22,398 bases of DNA, taken from an uncultured Collinsella sp. Lineage in GTDB: Bacteria > Actinomycetota > Coriobacteriia > Coriobacteriales > Coriobacteriaceae. Location of the stretch: assembly GCA_958452935.1 (NCBI GenBank), contig CAUDVX010000030.1, forward strand, positions 1 through 22,398, given 5' to 3'. The notes beneath the pieces are model-generated. The model was not told the origin of the DNA and did no database searches. It saw only the letters and a program-made list of their open reading frames with translations. Positions 1 through 7,474 of the stretch are shown here, piece after piece; the first letter of the stretch is position 1, and each line of letters starts with the position of its first letter. Position numbers and translations under genes: made by a program.

Positions 1-511
1 GGGCAAGAGCGTGGGCGAGGTCATCGCCGAGCGATTCCTGTCGATTGACAAGCTCGTCTTGGCGAGCGAAGAGGACATCGCCGAGTGCGAGGGCATCGGT
101 CCTAAGATTGCGGCGAGCGTCAAGCAGTTCCTGGCCGTGCCCGAGAACCTTGCCGTGCTGGAGCGCCTGCGCCAGGCGGGCCTGTCGCTCGAGGTCGATT
201 TGAGCGCCGCGCACGCGCAAGCCGCAGCCGACGCTGGCGTGGCAGGCGAGCTCGCCGACGCACAGCCGCTTGCGGGTCTGACCTTCGTGCTGACCGGTAC
301 GCTCGTCAACCGCACGCGCGATGAGGCGGGCGCGGCGCTCAAGGTGCTCGGCGCCAAGGTTTCGGGCAGTGTGTCGAAGAAGACGAGCTATCTGGTCGCC
401 GGCCCCAAGGCAGGCTCCAAGCTCACCAAGGCCGAGCAGCTGGGTGTGCCCGTGCTGGATGAGGACGCACTCGAGCAGATCCTGGCTACTGGTCAGTTGC
501 CCCAGGCTTAA
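1..511 (+). CDS. ligA: NAD-dependent DNA ligase, C-terminal part (partial at window start)
   Basis: The reading frame is open from base 2 and the gene starts upstream of the window. LigA seals nicks in duplex DNA using NAD+ during replication and repair. The visible part holds the end of the helix-hairpin-helix region (residues such as GIGPKIAASV, about residue 30 of the fragment). An Ala-rich linker follows, then a C-terminal BRCT domain starting at PLAGLTFVLTGTL, with the typical LGAKVSGSVSKKTSYLVAG core. The protein ends shortly after the BRCT domain, as in full-length LigA, so the stop at 509-511 is the natural one. A hairpin lies 25 bases downstream and the next gene is convergent. A GTG at base 11 is internal, because upstream codons in frame continue the family sequence. 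Confidence 0.93.
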   Translation, partial: GKSVGEVIAERFLSIDKLVLASEEDIAECEGIGPKIAASVKQFLAVPENLAVLERLRQAGLSLEVDLSAAHAQAAADAGVAGELADAQPLAGLTFVLTGTLVNRTRDEAGAALKVLGAKVSGSVSKKTSYLVAGPKAGSKLTKAEQLGVPVLDEDALEQILATGQLPQA

Positions 512-535
512 GGCGTCGATAGCCAAATTGAAGAT

Positions 536-570
536 CCGCCCGGGAAGCATGATGCCTTCCGGGCGGTTCT
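536..570. terminator. Hairpin terminator between convergent ligA and MATE genes
   Basis: CCGCCCGG pairs with CCGGGCGG and GAAG with CTTC around a short loop, with one bulged base. The plus strand continues GTTCTT. It lies between two convergent genes and may serve both. A classical long T-run is absent, so termination strength is uncertain. Confidence 0.6.
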
Positions 571-667
571 TACTTTGCTGGGGAAACCGGCACCGTGATC
601 TGCGTCACTCGGGTCGACGGGTCGTCGCTGACGATGCCGTCGATGAGGGCGATTTCGCGTTGCCCCG
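570..667 (-). pseudogene. Possible 3' remnant of an unidentified gene
   Basis: Downstream of the MATE stop, the minus strand in another frame reads as protein-like sequence ending REIALIDGIVSDDP, STRVTQITVPVSPAK and a TAA at 570-572, just before the shared hairpin. There is no ATG. The frame opens only after a TGA inside the end of the MATE gene. A terminus followed directly by a terminator is what the end of a real gene looks like, so this may be the tail of a gene lost upstream, or a former extended C-terminus of the MATE protein. It is short enough to be chance, and no family is recognised. Confidence 0.2.
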
Positions 668-2014
668 CTACGCCATCAGTTTGTCAAAAGCTCCGCGGCG
701 GTTGAGCACGGTAAACGCGACAACACAGATGACCGCCGACAAAATCGATCCGCATGGCGAAGCGATGCCCATGGGAAACAGCGTGTTGGAATAGGCGTTC
801 GACAGTAGCCATGCACCGGGCACGCGAATGAGCGCCACGGCCAGCACGTTGTGCGCAAAGCCGATGTAACTCTTGCCATACGCAGCGAAAAAGCCGCTAA
901 AGCAAATGTGGATGCCGGCAAAAATCGCGTCGAAAATGTAGCTGCGCATATAGCCGGTACCGGCCGCGACTACCGCGGCGTCCTTGGCAAAAAAGCCGAT
1001 AAACGCCGGTGCCACCAGCCACATCAGTATCGTGATCAGGCAGCCATACACTACCGAGATGGTCATGGCATCCTTGAGCACCTGACGTGCACGATCGCCC
1101 TTGCCTGCGCCGGCGTTTTGCGCCGTGAGCGCGCTGACGGTGGCACCCATGGAGCTCGGGACGATGAACAAAAAGCTGATCATCTTCTCGACCAGGCCCA
1201 CGGCGGCGGCGTCGACGAGCCCTCGGTGGTTGGCGATGACGGTGATAAACATAAACGCCACCTGGATGCAGCCGTCCTGCACGGCCACAGGCACGCCGAT
1301 CTTAAGAATGCTGCCGAGCACCTCGGGCTGGGGGCGCAGGTCGCTGCGCTTAACGTGGATGTTCGTGCGACGGCTCTTGAGCCATACGAGCGCGAGGGCA
1401 ACGCTGGCCGTCTGCGCGGTCACCGTGCCGAGCGCCGCGCCCACGGGGCCGAGCCCCATGTGCCCGATAAACAGAAAATCGAGTGCGATGTTGATGATGC
1501 ATGCCACGCCGATCACGTACATAGGCGAGCGCGAATCGCCCAGGCCGCGAAAGATGGCCGAGAGGATGTTGTACGCGGCGATAAAGGGAATGCCGATAAA
1601 GCAGATACGCAGGTAGGCGGCGGTTCCTTCGACTGCCTCGGCCGGCGTGCCAATGAGTGCCACGATCTGCGGGCACAGTGCAAGCAGGACAACAGCCAGC
1701 ACCACCGAGACACCCATAAACAGCATGATGGTGTTGCCGATGGCGGTCTCGGCGCGATCGAAGCGACGCGAACCCACGGCGTGGCCGACGATGACCGTCG
1801 TTCCCATGGCCAGGCCCACGAGCGCCACGGTAATCATATAGAGCGTCTGCGCGCCATTTGCCACGGCGGTGATGCCGGCAGCGCCGCTAAACTGCCCCAT
1901 CATGTACAGGTCAGCCATACCGTAGAGCATCTGCAAAAAGTACGAGAGCATATAAGGCAGGGCAAAGACCGCGATGGTCTTAAGGACATTGCCGCGTGTG
2001 AGGTCGTGTTCCAT
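668..2014 (-). CDS. MATE family multidrug/cation antiporter
   Basis: This 448-residue protein has the length and pattern of the MATE (MatE/DinF) family, which exports cationic drugs or metabolites across the inner membrane using a sodium or proton gradient. The N-terminus (TRGNVLKTIAVFALPYMLSY, then LYGMADLYMMGQFSG) is the typical first MATE helix pair, and the second half repeats the pattern (LKIGVPVAVQDG). About twelve hydrophobic segments are visible. The ATG at 2012-2014 is the natural start; a weak purine-rich site precedes it. The gene is divergent from the ABC exporter and convergent with ligA, so it is probably monocistronic. A MerR-type operator lies about 50 bases upstream. Substrate cannot be told from sequence. 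Confidence 0.9.
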   Translation of the reverse strand: MEHDLTRGNVLKTIAVFALPYMLSYFLQMLYGMADLYMMGQFSGAAGITAVANGAQTLYMITVALVGLAMGTTVIVGHAVGSRRFDRAETAIGNTIMLFMGVSVVLAVVLLALCPQIVALIGTPAEAVEGTAAYLRICFIGIPFIAAYNILSAIFRGLGDSRSPMYVIGVACIINIALDFLFIGHMGLGPVGAALGTVTAQTASVALALVWLKSRRTNIHVKRSDLRPQPEVLGSILKIGVPVAVQDGCIQVAFMFITVIANHRGLVDAAAVGLVEKMISFLFIVPSSMGATVSALTAQNAGAGKGDRARQVLKDAMTISVVYGCLITILMWLVAPAFIGFFAKDAAVVAAGTGYMRSYIFDAIFAGIHICFSGFFAAYGKSYIGFAHNVLAVALIRVPGAWLLSNAYSNTLFPMGIASPCGSILSAVICVVAFTVLNRRGAFDKLMA

Positions 2015-2061
2015 GGGCGGGGCTTTCTGGCTGGGTTTGTTTACGTACCAGTGTAGTGAAA

Positions 2062-2085
2062 ACCCTATAACGATTGTAGAGTCAA
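2062..2085 (-). promoter_or_regulatory. Candidate MerR-type promoter/operator of the MATE gene
   Basis: Read on the minus strand, a -35-like TTGACT (2080-2085) is followed by an imperfect 21-bp palindrome with arms ACTCTA and TAGGGT (2062-2082). A weak -10-like TTCACT would sit about 19 bases from the -35. A long spacer filled by a dyad is the hallmark of promoters activated by MerR-family regulators, which often control multidrug efflux. No merR gene lies in the window, and the -10 match is poor. Confidence 0.4.
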
Positions 2086-2120
2086 GGTTTGTGTTGACGC
2101 CGGAGCGAAAAAGTCTCGCG

Positions 2121-2218
2121 CACCATTATTCCGAGTGAATATGGACACACATCACGAGAACTCGCCGCCGGCGCTAACCTTGCAGAAAACGATTTCGGAA
2201 TACTTGACACCATTATTC
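2121..2218. repeat. Paired direct repeat CACCATTATTC with dyads, upstream of the ABC operon
   Basis: CACCATTATTC occurs at 2121-2131 and again at 2208-2218. Each copy is followed by a roughly complementary half: TGAATATGG after the first, GCAATAAT after the second. The second copy sits in the spacer of the likely ABC-operon promoter, so the pair resembles two binding sites for one dimeric repressor. This is inference from spacing and symmetry only. Confidence 0.35.
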
Positions 2219-2231
2219 GACGCGCAATAAT
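2204..2231 (+). promoter_or_regulatory. Candidate promoter of the ABC exporter operon with overlapping dyad
   Basis: A perfect -35 TTGACA (2204-2209) is followed after 16 bases by AATAAT (2226-2231), five of six matches to the -10 consensus. The spacer and -10 form an inverted repeat ATTATT-8-AATAAT, suggesting a repressor bound here would block RNA polymerase. The start codon is 41 bases further on. Confidence 0.6.
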
Positions 2232-2272
2232 ACGTGCGTTTGCGAACAACGTTTGATGGGGGTTGAACCTGC

Positions 2273-4102
2273 GTGCGCAATCTCAAAATACTGTTTTCCT
2301 ATCTAGGGGCATACCGTCGCGATGCCATCCTCGGCGTGTTCTTTGTGTCGGTCGAGACGGTGCTCGAGCTGTTTATCCCGGTCATCATGGCCAACATCAT
2401 CGATGTGGGCGTGCCTGCGGGTGATATCAACTACATGCTGCTGCAGGGCGCGTACATGTTGGTGTGCGCTGCGCTTTCGCTGGTACTGGGCTTGGGTTAT
2501 GCCCGCACGTCCGCCCGCGTTGCCTCGGGCCTAGGCACTAACCTGCGCGAGGCCGAGTACAAAAAGATTCAGACGCTCGCTTTTGGTAACCTGGACAACT
2601 ACGACGCCAGCTCGCTCGTCACCCGCATGACCACGGACATCACCGTTATCCAAAATGCTGTGGGCAACGGCTTTCGCCCTATGGTGCGCGGCCCGGTGAC
2701 GCTTATCGTCGGCCTTATCTACGCGCTGATGCTGTCGCGCCCGCTCGCCACCGTCTTTGCGATCATCTTGCCCGTGCTGGCAATCGTACTGGGCGCCATC
2801 ACCTATCGCGTGAGCCCGCTCTACCGCCAACTCCAGACCTCGATGGACCACCTCAACGGCGTGGTACAGGAGGACCTCACCGCCGTGCGTGCCGTCAAGG
2901 CCTACGTTCGTACCGAGCACGAGGAGGCCAAGTTCGACACCGTCAATACCGAGCTCGCGCGCACTGCGACGAAGACCTTTGGCAACGCGGTGCTCAACCT
3001 GCCGGTGTTTCAGCTGTCGATGTACGTAGCTGCGCTCTCCATCCTGTGGATTGGCGGCCGCATGATTCTCGCCGGCAAGCTGGGCGTGGGCTCGCTCACG
3101 GGCTTTATGAGCTACGTGCTGCTGATCATGAACTCGCTTATGATGATTTCCAATGTGTTTTTGCTGCTCACGCGCGCTCTTACGAGTGTGGGCCGTATCG
3201 CCGAGGTGCTCGATGAGGAGCCCTTTATCGCCAACCCCGCGGGAGACCTCGCGACTGCGGCGCCAGCGGACGGCAGTATCGAGTTTCGCGACGTTTCCTT
3301 TAAATACCGCGCGGATGCAGCCGAGGATGTGCTCGAGCATATCGACCTTCGCATCGAGAGCGGCTCGACGGTGGGCATCCTCGGCGGTACGGGCTCGGGC
3401 AAGAGCTCGCTTGTGCAGCTGATTGCGCGCCTGTACGACGCCACCGAGGGCGCCGTGCTTGTGGGCGGACACGACGTGCGCGACTACGACCTGGTCGCCT
3501 TGCGCGACGCCGTAGGCATTGTGCTGCAAAAGAACGTGCTGTTTACGGGCACCGTGCGCGAGAACCTGCAGTGGGGCAATCCACAGGCGTCGGACGATGA
3601 GCTCCTCGCGGCTTGCCGCGCAGCGTGCGTGGACGAGTTCCTTGATCGCATCGGCGGGCTGGACGGCGAGTTGGGGCAAGGTGGCGCCGGTGTTTCGGGT
3701 GGCCAGAAGCAACGCCTTTGCATCGCGCGCACGCTGCTCAAGCATCCGCGCGTGCTCATTTTTGATGACTCCACCAGCGCGGTCGATATGGCGACCGACG
3801 CAAAGATTCGAGAGCACATCGCCCGGATTTCCGATACGACCGTGCTCATCATCGCCCAGCGCATCGCGAGTGTCATGGATGCCGATCGCATTGTGGTATT
3901 GGACGACGGTCGTGTCCACGGCGTGGGCACGCACGAGGAACTGCTGGCGGGCGACAACATATACCAGGAGATTTACGCCTCGCAGATGGAGTTTGCGGGG
4001 AACGCGGACGCCGGCGATGGCAACGACGATGGTTGCGCGAATGATCCGTTTTCCTCCGTCCCCGGAGGATCGCCCTTGGAAGGGGGTGAGCGCCATGCCT
4101 AA
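2273..4102 (+). CDS. ABC exporter half-transporter, degenerate-site subunit
   Basis: A 609-residue fusion of a six-helix exporter membrane domain (about residues 10-310) and a nucleotide-binding domain. It pairs with the next gene as a heterodimeric exporter of the BmrCD, LmrCD or TM287/288 kind, which pump drugs or lipophilic compounds outward. The Walker A is GGTGSGKSS (near 370) and the signature is VSGGQ. The Walker B reads LIFDDS (about 494-499), with Asp where the catalytic Glu normally stands, and the switch reads AQR with Gln instead of His (about 528). These changes mark the inactive site of such heterodimers. The start is GTG at 2273, with a G-rich ribosome site in GATGGGGGTTG. The last residues overlap the next start by 8 bases, implying translational coupling. 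The C-terminus is acidic and low in complexity. Confidence 0.9.
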   Translation: MRNLKILFSYLGAYRRDAILGVFFVSVETVLELFIPVIMANIIDVGVPAGDINYMLLQGAYMLVCAALSLVLGLGYARTSARVASGLGTNLREAEYKKIQTLAFGNLDNYDASSLVTRMTTDITVIQNAVGNGFRPMVRGPVTLIVGLIYALMLSRPLATVFAIILPVLAIVLGAITYRVSPLYRQLQTSMDHLNGVVQEDLTAVRAVKAYVRTEHEEAKFDTVNTELARTATKTFGNAVLNLPVFQLSMYVAALSILWIGGRMILAGKLGVGSLTGFMSYVLLIMNSLMMISNVFLLLTRALTSVGRIAEVLDEEPFIANPAGDLATAAPADGSIEFRDVSFKYRADAAEDVLEHIDLRIESGSTVGILGGTGSGKSSLVQLIARLYDATEGAVLVGGHDVRDYDLVALRDAVGIVLQKNVLFTGTVRENLQWGNPQASDDELLAACRAACVDEFLDRIGGLDGELGQGGAGVSGGQKQRLCIARTLLKHPRVLIFDDSTSAVDMATDAKIREHIARISDTTVLIIAQRIASVMDADRIVVLDDGRVHGVGTHEELLAGDNIYQEIYASQMEFAGNADAGDGNDDGCANDPFSSVPGGSPLEGGERHA

Positions 4103-5993
4103 GACCGCAGCCCAAGCACGCCCGGCCGACCTCAAGCGCACTGTACGCCGCTTGCTCTCCTACATGGGGCATGCCAAGTTCTCGTTGCTCGCGGTGGGCG
4201 TGCTCGCCTCCGTCGCCGCCATCGCGAGCCTCGCCGGCACCTACATGGTGCGCCCCATCGTTAACGGTTTGGCCACGGGCGGGGAGGAACTGCTTGCCAA
4301 GCAGGTCATCCTGACGGCGATCATCTACGCTGCGGGCGTGCTCTCGGCCCTGGGCTACTCGCAGATTATGGTGCGCGCGGCCCAACGCGTGGTGTCCGAT
4401 ATTCGCCGCGACCTGTTTGCGCACATCCAGACGCTGCCGCTCAGTTATTTTGACAGCACGCGCTCGGGCGACATCATGAGTTTTTTCACCAACGACGTCG
4501 ACACCGTCTCCGAGGCGCTCAACAACAGCTTTGCCAACGTGATTCAGGCCGCCATTCAGGTTGTGGGCACCACGGCTATGCTCATCATCCTTAACTGGCA
4601 GCTCACGATTATCACACTCGTGTGCGATGCGGCCATTGTGCTGTATGCGCGCTACTCGGGCGCGCGCTCTAAGCGTTTCTTTGCTGCCCAGCAGGCATCG
4701 CTTGGCGACCTGGACGGATATATCGAAGAAATGGTCTCGGGCCAAAAGGTCATCAAGGTCTTTAACCGTGAGGCAGCGAATGTCGCCGGCTTCACCTGCC
4801 GCAACGACGAGCTTCGCCGCACCGGTACCGCCGCCGTGAGCTATGCCAACTCCATGGTGCCCATGACCGTCGTGATTGGCTATGTCAACTATGCCATCGT
4901 CGCCGTGGCGGGCGGCATGCTCTGCATCAAGGGGCTCGCCGATGTGGGCGCACTTGCAAGCTACCTGGTCTTTGTGCGCCAGGCCGCCATGCCCATCAAC
5001 CAGTTTACGCAGCTCGGCAACTTCTTGCTCAACGCGTTGGCCGGTGCCGAGCGCCTGTTTGCGGCTATGGACCTTGAGCCCGAGGTGGACGAGGGCTGCG
5101 TGGAGCTGGTGCAGACGGGCGATGCCGCGTGGGCGTGGAAAATTCCCGAGGGCCAGGGCGTGGGCGTCTACGGGCACCTGCATGACGTGGCAGCCGTTGA
5201 TGAGTCGGGCCGCGCGGTGGCCGCCGACGGCACCGAGCTCACGTGCGGCTTGGTCCCGCTTGCCGGCGACGTGCGCTTCCATGCCGTGGACTTTTCCTAC
5301 GTGCCGGGCGCCCGCGTGCTCACGAACCTCAACCTGTTTGCCAAGCCGGGGCAAAAGATTGCGTTTGTGGGCTCCACGGGCGCCGGCAAGACGACCATTA
5401 CCAACCTCATCAACCGCTTCTACGAGGTCGATGACGGCGAGATCACGTACGACGGCATCGACGTCAAGCACATTGCCAAGGCCAGCCTGCGCGGGTCGCT
5501 TGGCATTGTGCTGCAGGACACGCACCTGTTTAGCGGCACCATTGCGCAGAACATCCGCTTTGGCAAGCTCGACGCGACCGACGAGGAGGTGCGCGCCGCT
5601 GCCGAGGCCGCCTGCGCCGACTCGTTTATCCGCCGCCTGCCGCGGGGCTACGACACACCGGTCACGGCCGACGGCGCCAACCTGTCGCAGGGTCAGCGTC
5701 AGCTGCTCGCCATCGCGCGCGTGGCCGTCGCCGATCCGCCGGTGCTCATCCTGGACGAGGCCACGAGTTCCATCGACACGCGTACCGAAAAGCTCATCGA
5801 GCGCGGTATGGACCGCATCATGCGCGGTCGCACCACGTTTATGATCGCGCACCGCCTGTCCACTGTCCGCGACGCCGACGCCATCATGGTCCTCGAACAC
5901 GGCCGCATCATCGAGCGCGGCACGCACGAAGAGCTGCTCGCCCAGCACGGCGAGTACTGGCAGCTGGCGCATGGCTTAAAAGAGCTGGATTAA
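4095..5993 (+). CDS. ABC exporter half-transporter, canonical-site subunit
   Basis: A 632-residue partner of the preceding gene. The ATG at 4095 follows GGAAGGGGG and overlaps the upstream stop by 8 bases; the frame is open further upstream, but that is only the shadow of the first gene. It has a six-helix exporter domain, then Walker A GSTGAGKTT (near 425), signature LSQGQ (near 530), Walker B LILDEATSSID with catalytic Glu (near 550) and a proper AHR switch His (near 585). This subunit should perform ATP hydrolysis for the pair. An insertion of roughly 60 residues, including AWAWKIPEGQGVGVYGHLHD, lies between the membrane and nucleotide domains, longer than the usual linker. Substrate is unknown. 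The gene ends 44 bases before repeat A copy 1. Confidence 0.9.
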   Translation: MPKTAAQARPADLKRTVRRLLSYMGHAKFSLLAVGVLASVAAIASLAGTYMVRPIVNGLATGGEELLAKQVILTAIIYAAGVLSALGYSQIMVRAAQRVVSDIRRDLFAHIQTLPLSYFDSTRSGDIMSFFTNDVDTVSEALNNSFANVIQAAIQVVGTTAMLIILNWQLTIITLVCDAAIVLYARYSGARSKRFFAAQQASLGDLDGYIEEMVSGQKVIKVFNREAANVAGFTCRNDELRRTGTAAVSYANSMVPMTVVIGYVNYAIVAVAGGMLCIKGLADVGALASYLVFVRQAAMPINQFTQLGNFLLNALAGAERLFAAMDLEPEVDEGCVELVQTGDAAWAWKIPEGQGVGVYGHLHDVAAVDESGRAVAADGTELTCGLVPLAGDVRFHAVDFSYVPGARVLTNLNLFAKPGQKIAFVGSTGAGKTTITNLINRFYEVDDGEITYDGIDVKHIAKASLRGSLGIVLQDTHLFSGTIAQNIRFGKLDATDEEVRAAAEAACADSFIRRLPRGYDTPVTADGANLSQGQRQLLAIARVAVADPPVLILDEATSSIDTRTEKLIERGMDRIMRGRTTFMIAHRLSTVRDADAIMVLEHGRIIERGTHEELLAQHGEYWQLAHGLKELD

Positions 5994-6037
5994 CCCGTTC
6001 GAGCACGATGCTTTGACCTCTCCGTGCCCCTCGCCTC

Positions 6038-6103
6038 AAACCATCACAACATTCGACGTTTTTTGCCAAAATCGGGAAAAGCATCGAATGTTGTGATGGT
6101 TTT
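6038..6103 (+). repeat. Palindromic repeat family A, copy 1
   Basis: Perfect 19-bp inverted repeat: AAACCATCACAACATTCGA (6038-6056) against TCGAATGTTGTGATGGTTT (6084-6102), around 27 bases containing TTTTTTGCC and GGGAAAAG, which can extend the stem. It is followed by a short T run (TTTTTCT), so it could terminate the ABC operon. Near-identical copy at 7280 and an inverted copy at 11405. Confidence 0.9.
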
Positions 6104-6203
6104 TCTACCACTCGACCGGGTGGAATCGCTTTCTTGCGCACGAAGGTGTGCGGACCCGTGGGCAGGGGAATAAGGTTGGTTATCCGACTCCATTGGAGGG
6201 CTC

Positions 6204-7241
6204 ATGGACCTGCCGATCGTCCTGTCCCATAAGACTGCCTGGCTGTACCACAACGTGGCGCGCCCGTCCGAGCCGCTCTCGCGAGCAAGCAGCCTATACG
6301 ATGAGGACTCGCTTGCTAACGAGGCGGAACCGACCGCGAGCCTGCCCAAATTGGGACTCGATGCCAAGGGGCTGAGGGCTTCAACGGCAGTTGGGATCGT
6401 TACCGACTATCTGGTTGCGCTCGGTATTCCACGAGAAGAGCTCGATCATATCGACACGCTCGTCAACTTCGATTTTGAGCGCTCGACGCCGGCTGGATTT
6501 AGGTGCCACGTGTTTGGGGCGCCGGTACCTCCAGGCCATCTTATCGAGGTGGCAGAGGGCCTTCTGGTGGTTGATGAGGCCATGTGCTTTGTCCAGGCGG
6601 GTTCGTGGATGAGCGAGCTCGAGCAGTTGGAATATGGCTACGAAATCTGCGCCCGATACCATTTGAATCATCTGTCGACAGGCGATTATATCGAGATGGG
6701 GCAGAGGTACACCGTTGCCGACTTGATTGCCTATTGCAATGAGAACCGATCTCGCCAGGGGGCTATACGCGCGGCCGCCGCGCTCAAGCGCGTGCACGAT
6801 GGCGCGCGGTCGCCCATGGAGACGGCCACCGCAATCATGGTCGTAGCAAAACGTTCCCAGGGAGGGCTGGGATACGCCAAGGTTGAGCTCAACCATCGGG
6901 TCGATGTTCCCAACGAGTTCAAATATCTCGCAAAGGCCGGGTATTTCGAAATCGACGTATATGCGCCTGCGAGCGGTACGGGGATTGAATACAACGGCTC
7001 GGACCATCTTGATAAACAGCGCAGCGCGTCGGATGCGGAGCGTATGACCGTGCTGAGCGCGCTGGGCTTTAGGATGATCGTCCTCACCGGGACTCAGTTT
7101 GCCCATCAGCTGCAATTGCATCGGGCGATGAACGCCATCGCGCTCGCTATGGGCCTTAAGTGCGATCGAAGCGAAGCGTTTCAGAAACGTCAGAACGACC
7201 TGCGAGAATTCGTGATTCGGCACTGGGACGGCGGCCTCTAG
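6204..7241 (+). CDS. Uncharacterised protein with DUF559/Vsr-like nuclease-fold C-terminus
   Basis: A 345-residue soluble protein; the ATG at 6204 follows a good GGAGGG site. The N-terminal two thirds (LSHKTAWLYHNVARP near the start; VAEGLLVVDEAMCFVQAGSW in the middle) loosely recall AbiEi-like or DUF559-associated proteins, whose lines read as promoter-like 'seen and scored' elements. The C-terminal part contains EIDVYAPASGTGIEYNG (D251, E262), then a His, a basic-acidic stretch with DAER, and LSALGFRMIVLT. That order resembles the PD-(D/E)XK fold of DUF559 and very-short-patch-repair-like endonucleases, although the usual residue after E-x is here Asn. Whether it is catalytic is unclear. 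It stands alone, bracketed by two family A palindromes, and its function is unknown. Confidence 0.75.
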   Translation: MDLPIVLSHKTAWLYHNVARPSEPLSRASSLYDEDSLANEAEPTASLPKLGLDAKGLRASTAVGIVTDYLVALGIPREELDHIDTLVNFDFERSTPAGFRCHVFGAPVPPGHLIEVAEGLLVVDEAMCFVQAGSWMSELEQLEYGYEICARYHLNHLSTGDYIEMGQRYTVADLIAYCNENRSRQGAIRAAAALKRVHDGARSPMETATAIMVVAKRSQGGLGYAKVELNHRVDVPNEFKYLAKAGYFEIDVYAPASGTGIEYNGSDHLDKQRSASDAERMTVLSALGFRMIVLTGTQFAHQLQLHRAMNAIALAMGLKCDRSEAFQKRQNDLREFVIRHWDGGL

Positions 7242-7279
7242 GGGCGTTCCGGCCCTTCTACGGGGTGCCGTGGGCAGAC

Positions 7280-7343
7280 AAACCATCACAACATTCAACG
7301 TTTTTTGCCAAAAACGGGAAAAGCATCGAATGTTGTGATGGTC
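7280..7343 (+). repeat. Palindromic repeat family A, copy 2
   Basis: ACCATCACAACATTC (7282-7296) is the inverted complement of GAATGTTGTGATGGT (7328-7342). The interior is almost identical to copy 1 and in the same orientation, with only a few substitutions. It lies 38 bases after the stop of the preceding gene. There is no T run after this copy. Confidence 0.9.
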
Positions 7344-7474
7344 TGTGCTGAGGATGGGCTTGGGAAGCCGGTCTTGCTCGAAGCGACCTGTCCTGTCGTA
7401 CGGGTGTCGGCGTGATTCTCTCGTGGGGTATTATGTTTTCCGAAGAATAAAACGCCGCGTGAGGGGAGGGCTGC

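Noticed and set aside
851..2056. Plus-strand open frame opposite the MATE gene
   Set aside because: The MATE frame on the minus strand shows proper membrane helices; this one is a hydrophilic shadow.
2531..4141. Long minus-strand open frame opposite the first ABC gene
   Set aside because: His/Arg/Ala-rich shadow without ribosome site or recognisable domain.
3873..5972. Very long minus-strand open frame opposite the ABC genes
   Set aside because: It is antisense to clear ABC domains with all motifs. High GC leaves the opposite strand open, and its translation is low in complexity and matches no family.
6038..7343. CRISPR array from repeated palindromes
   Set aside because: Copies are hundreds of bases apart, flank genes and have no regular spacers; no cas genes are seen.
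7343..7474. Molybdenum-cofactor riboswitch before moaA
   Set aside because: Only short hairpins such as GGCTT-GGG-AAGCC are present; the region is too short and lacks the conserved core.
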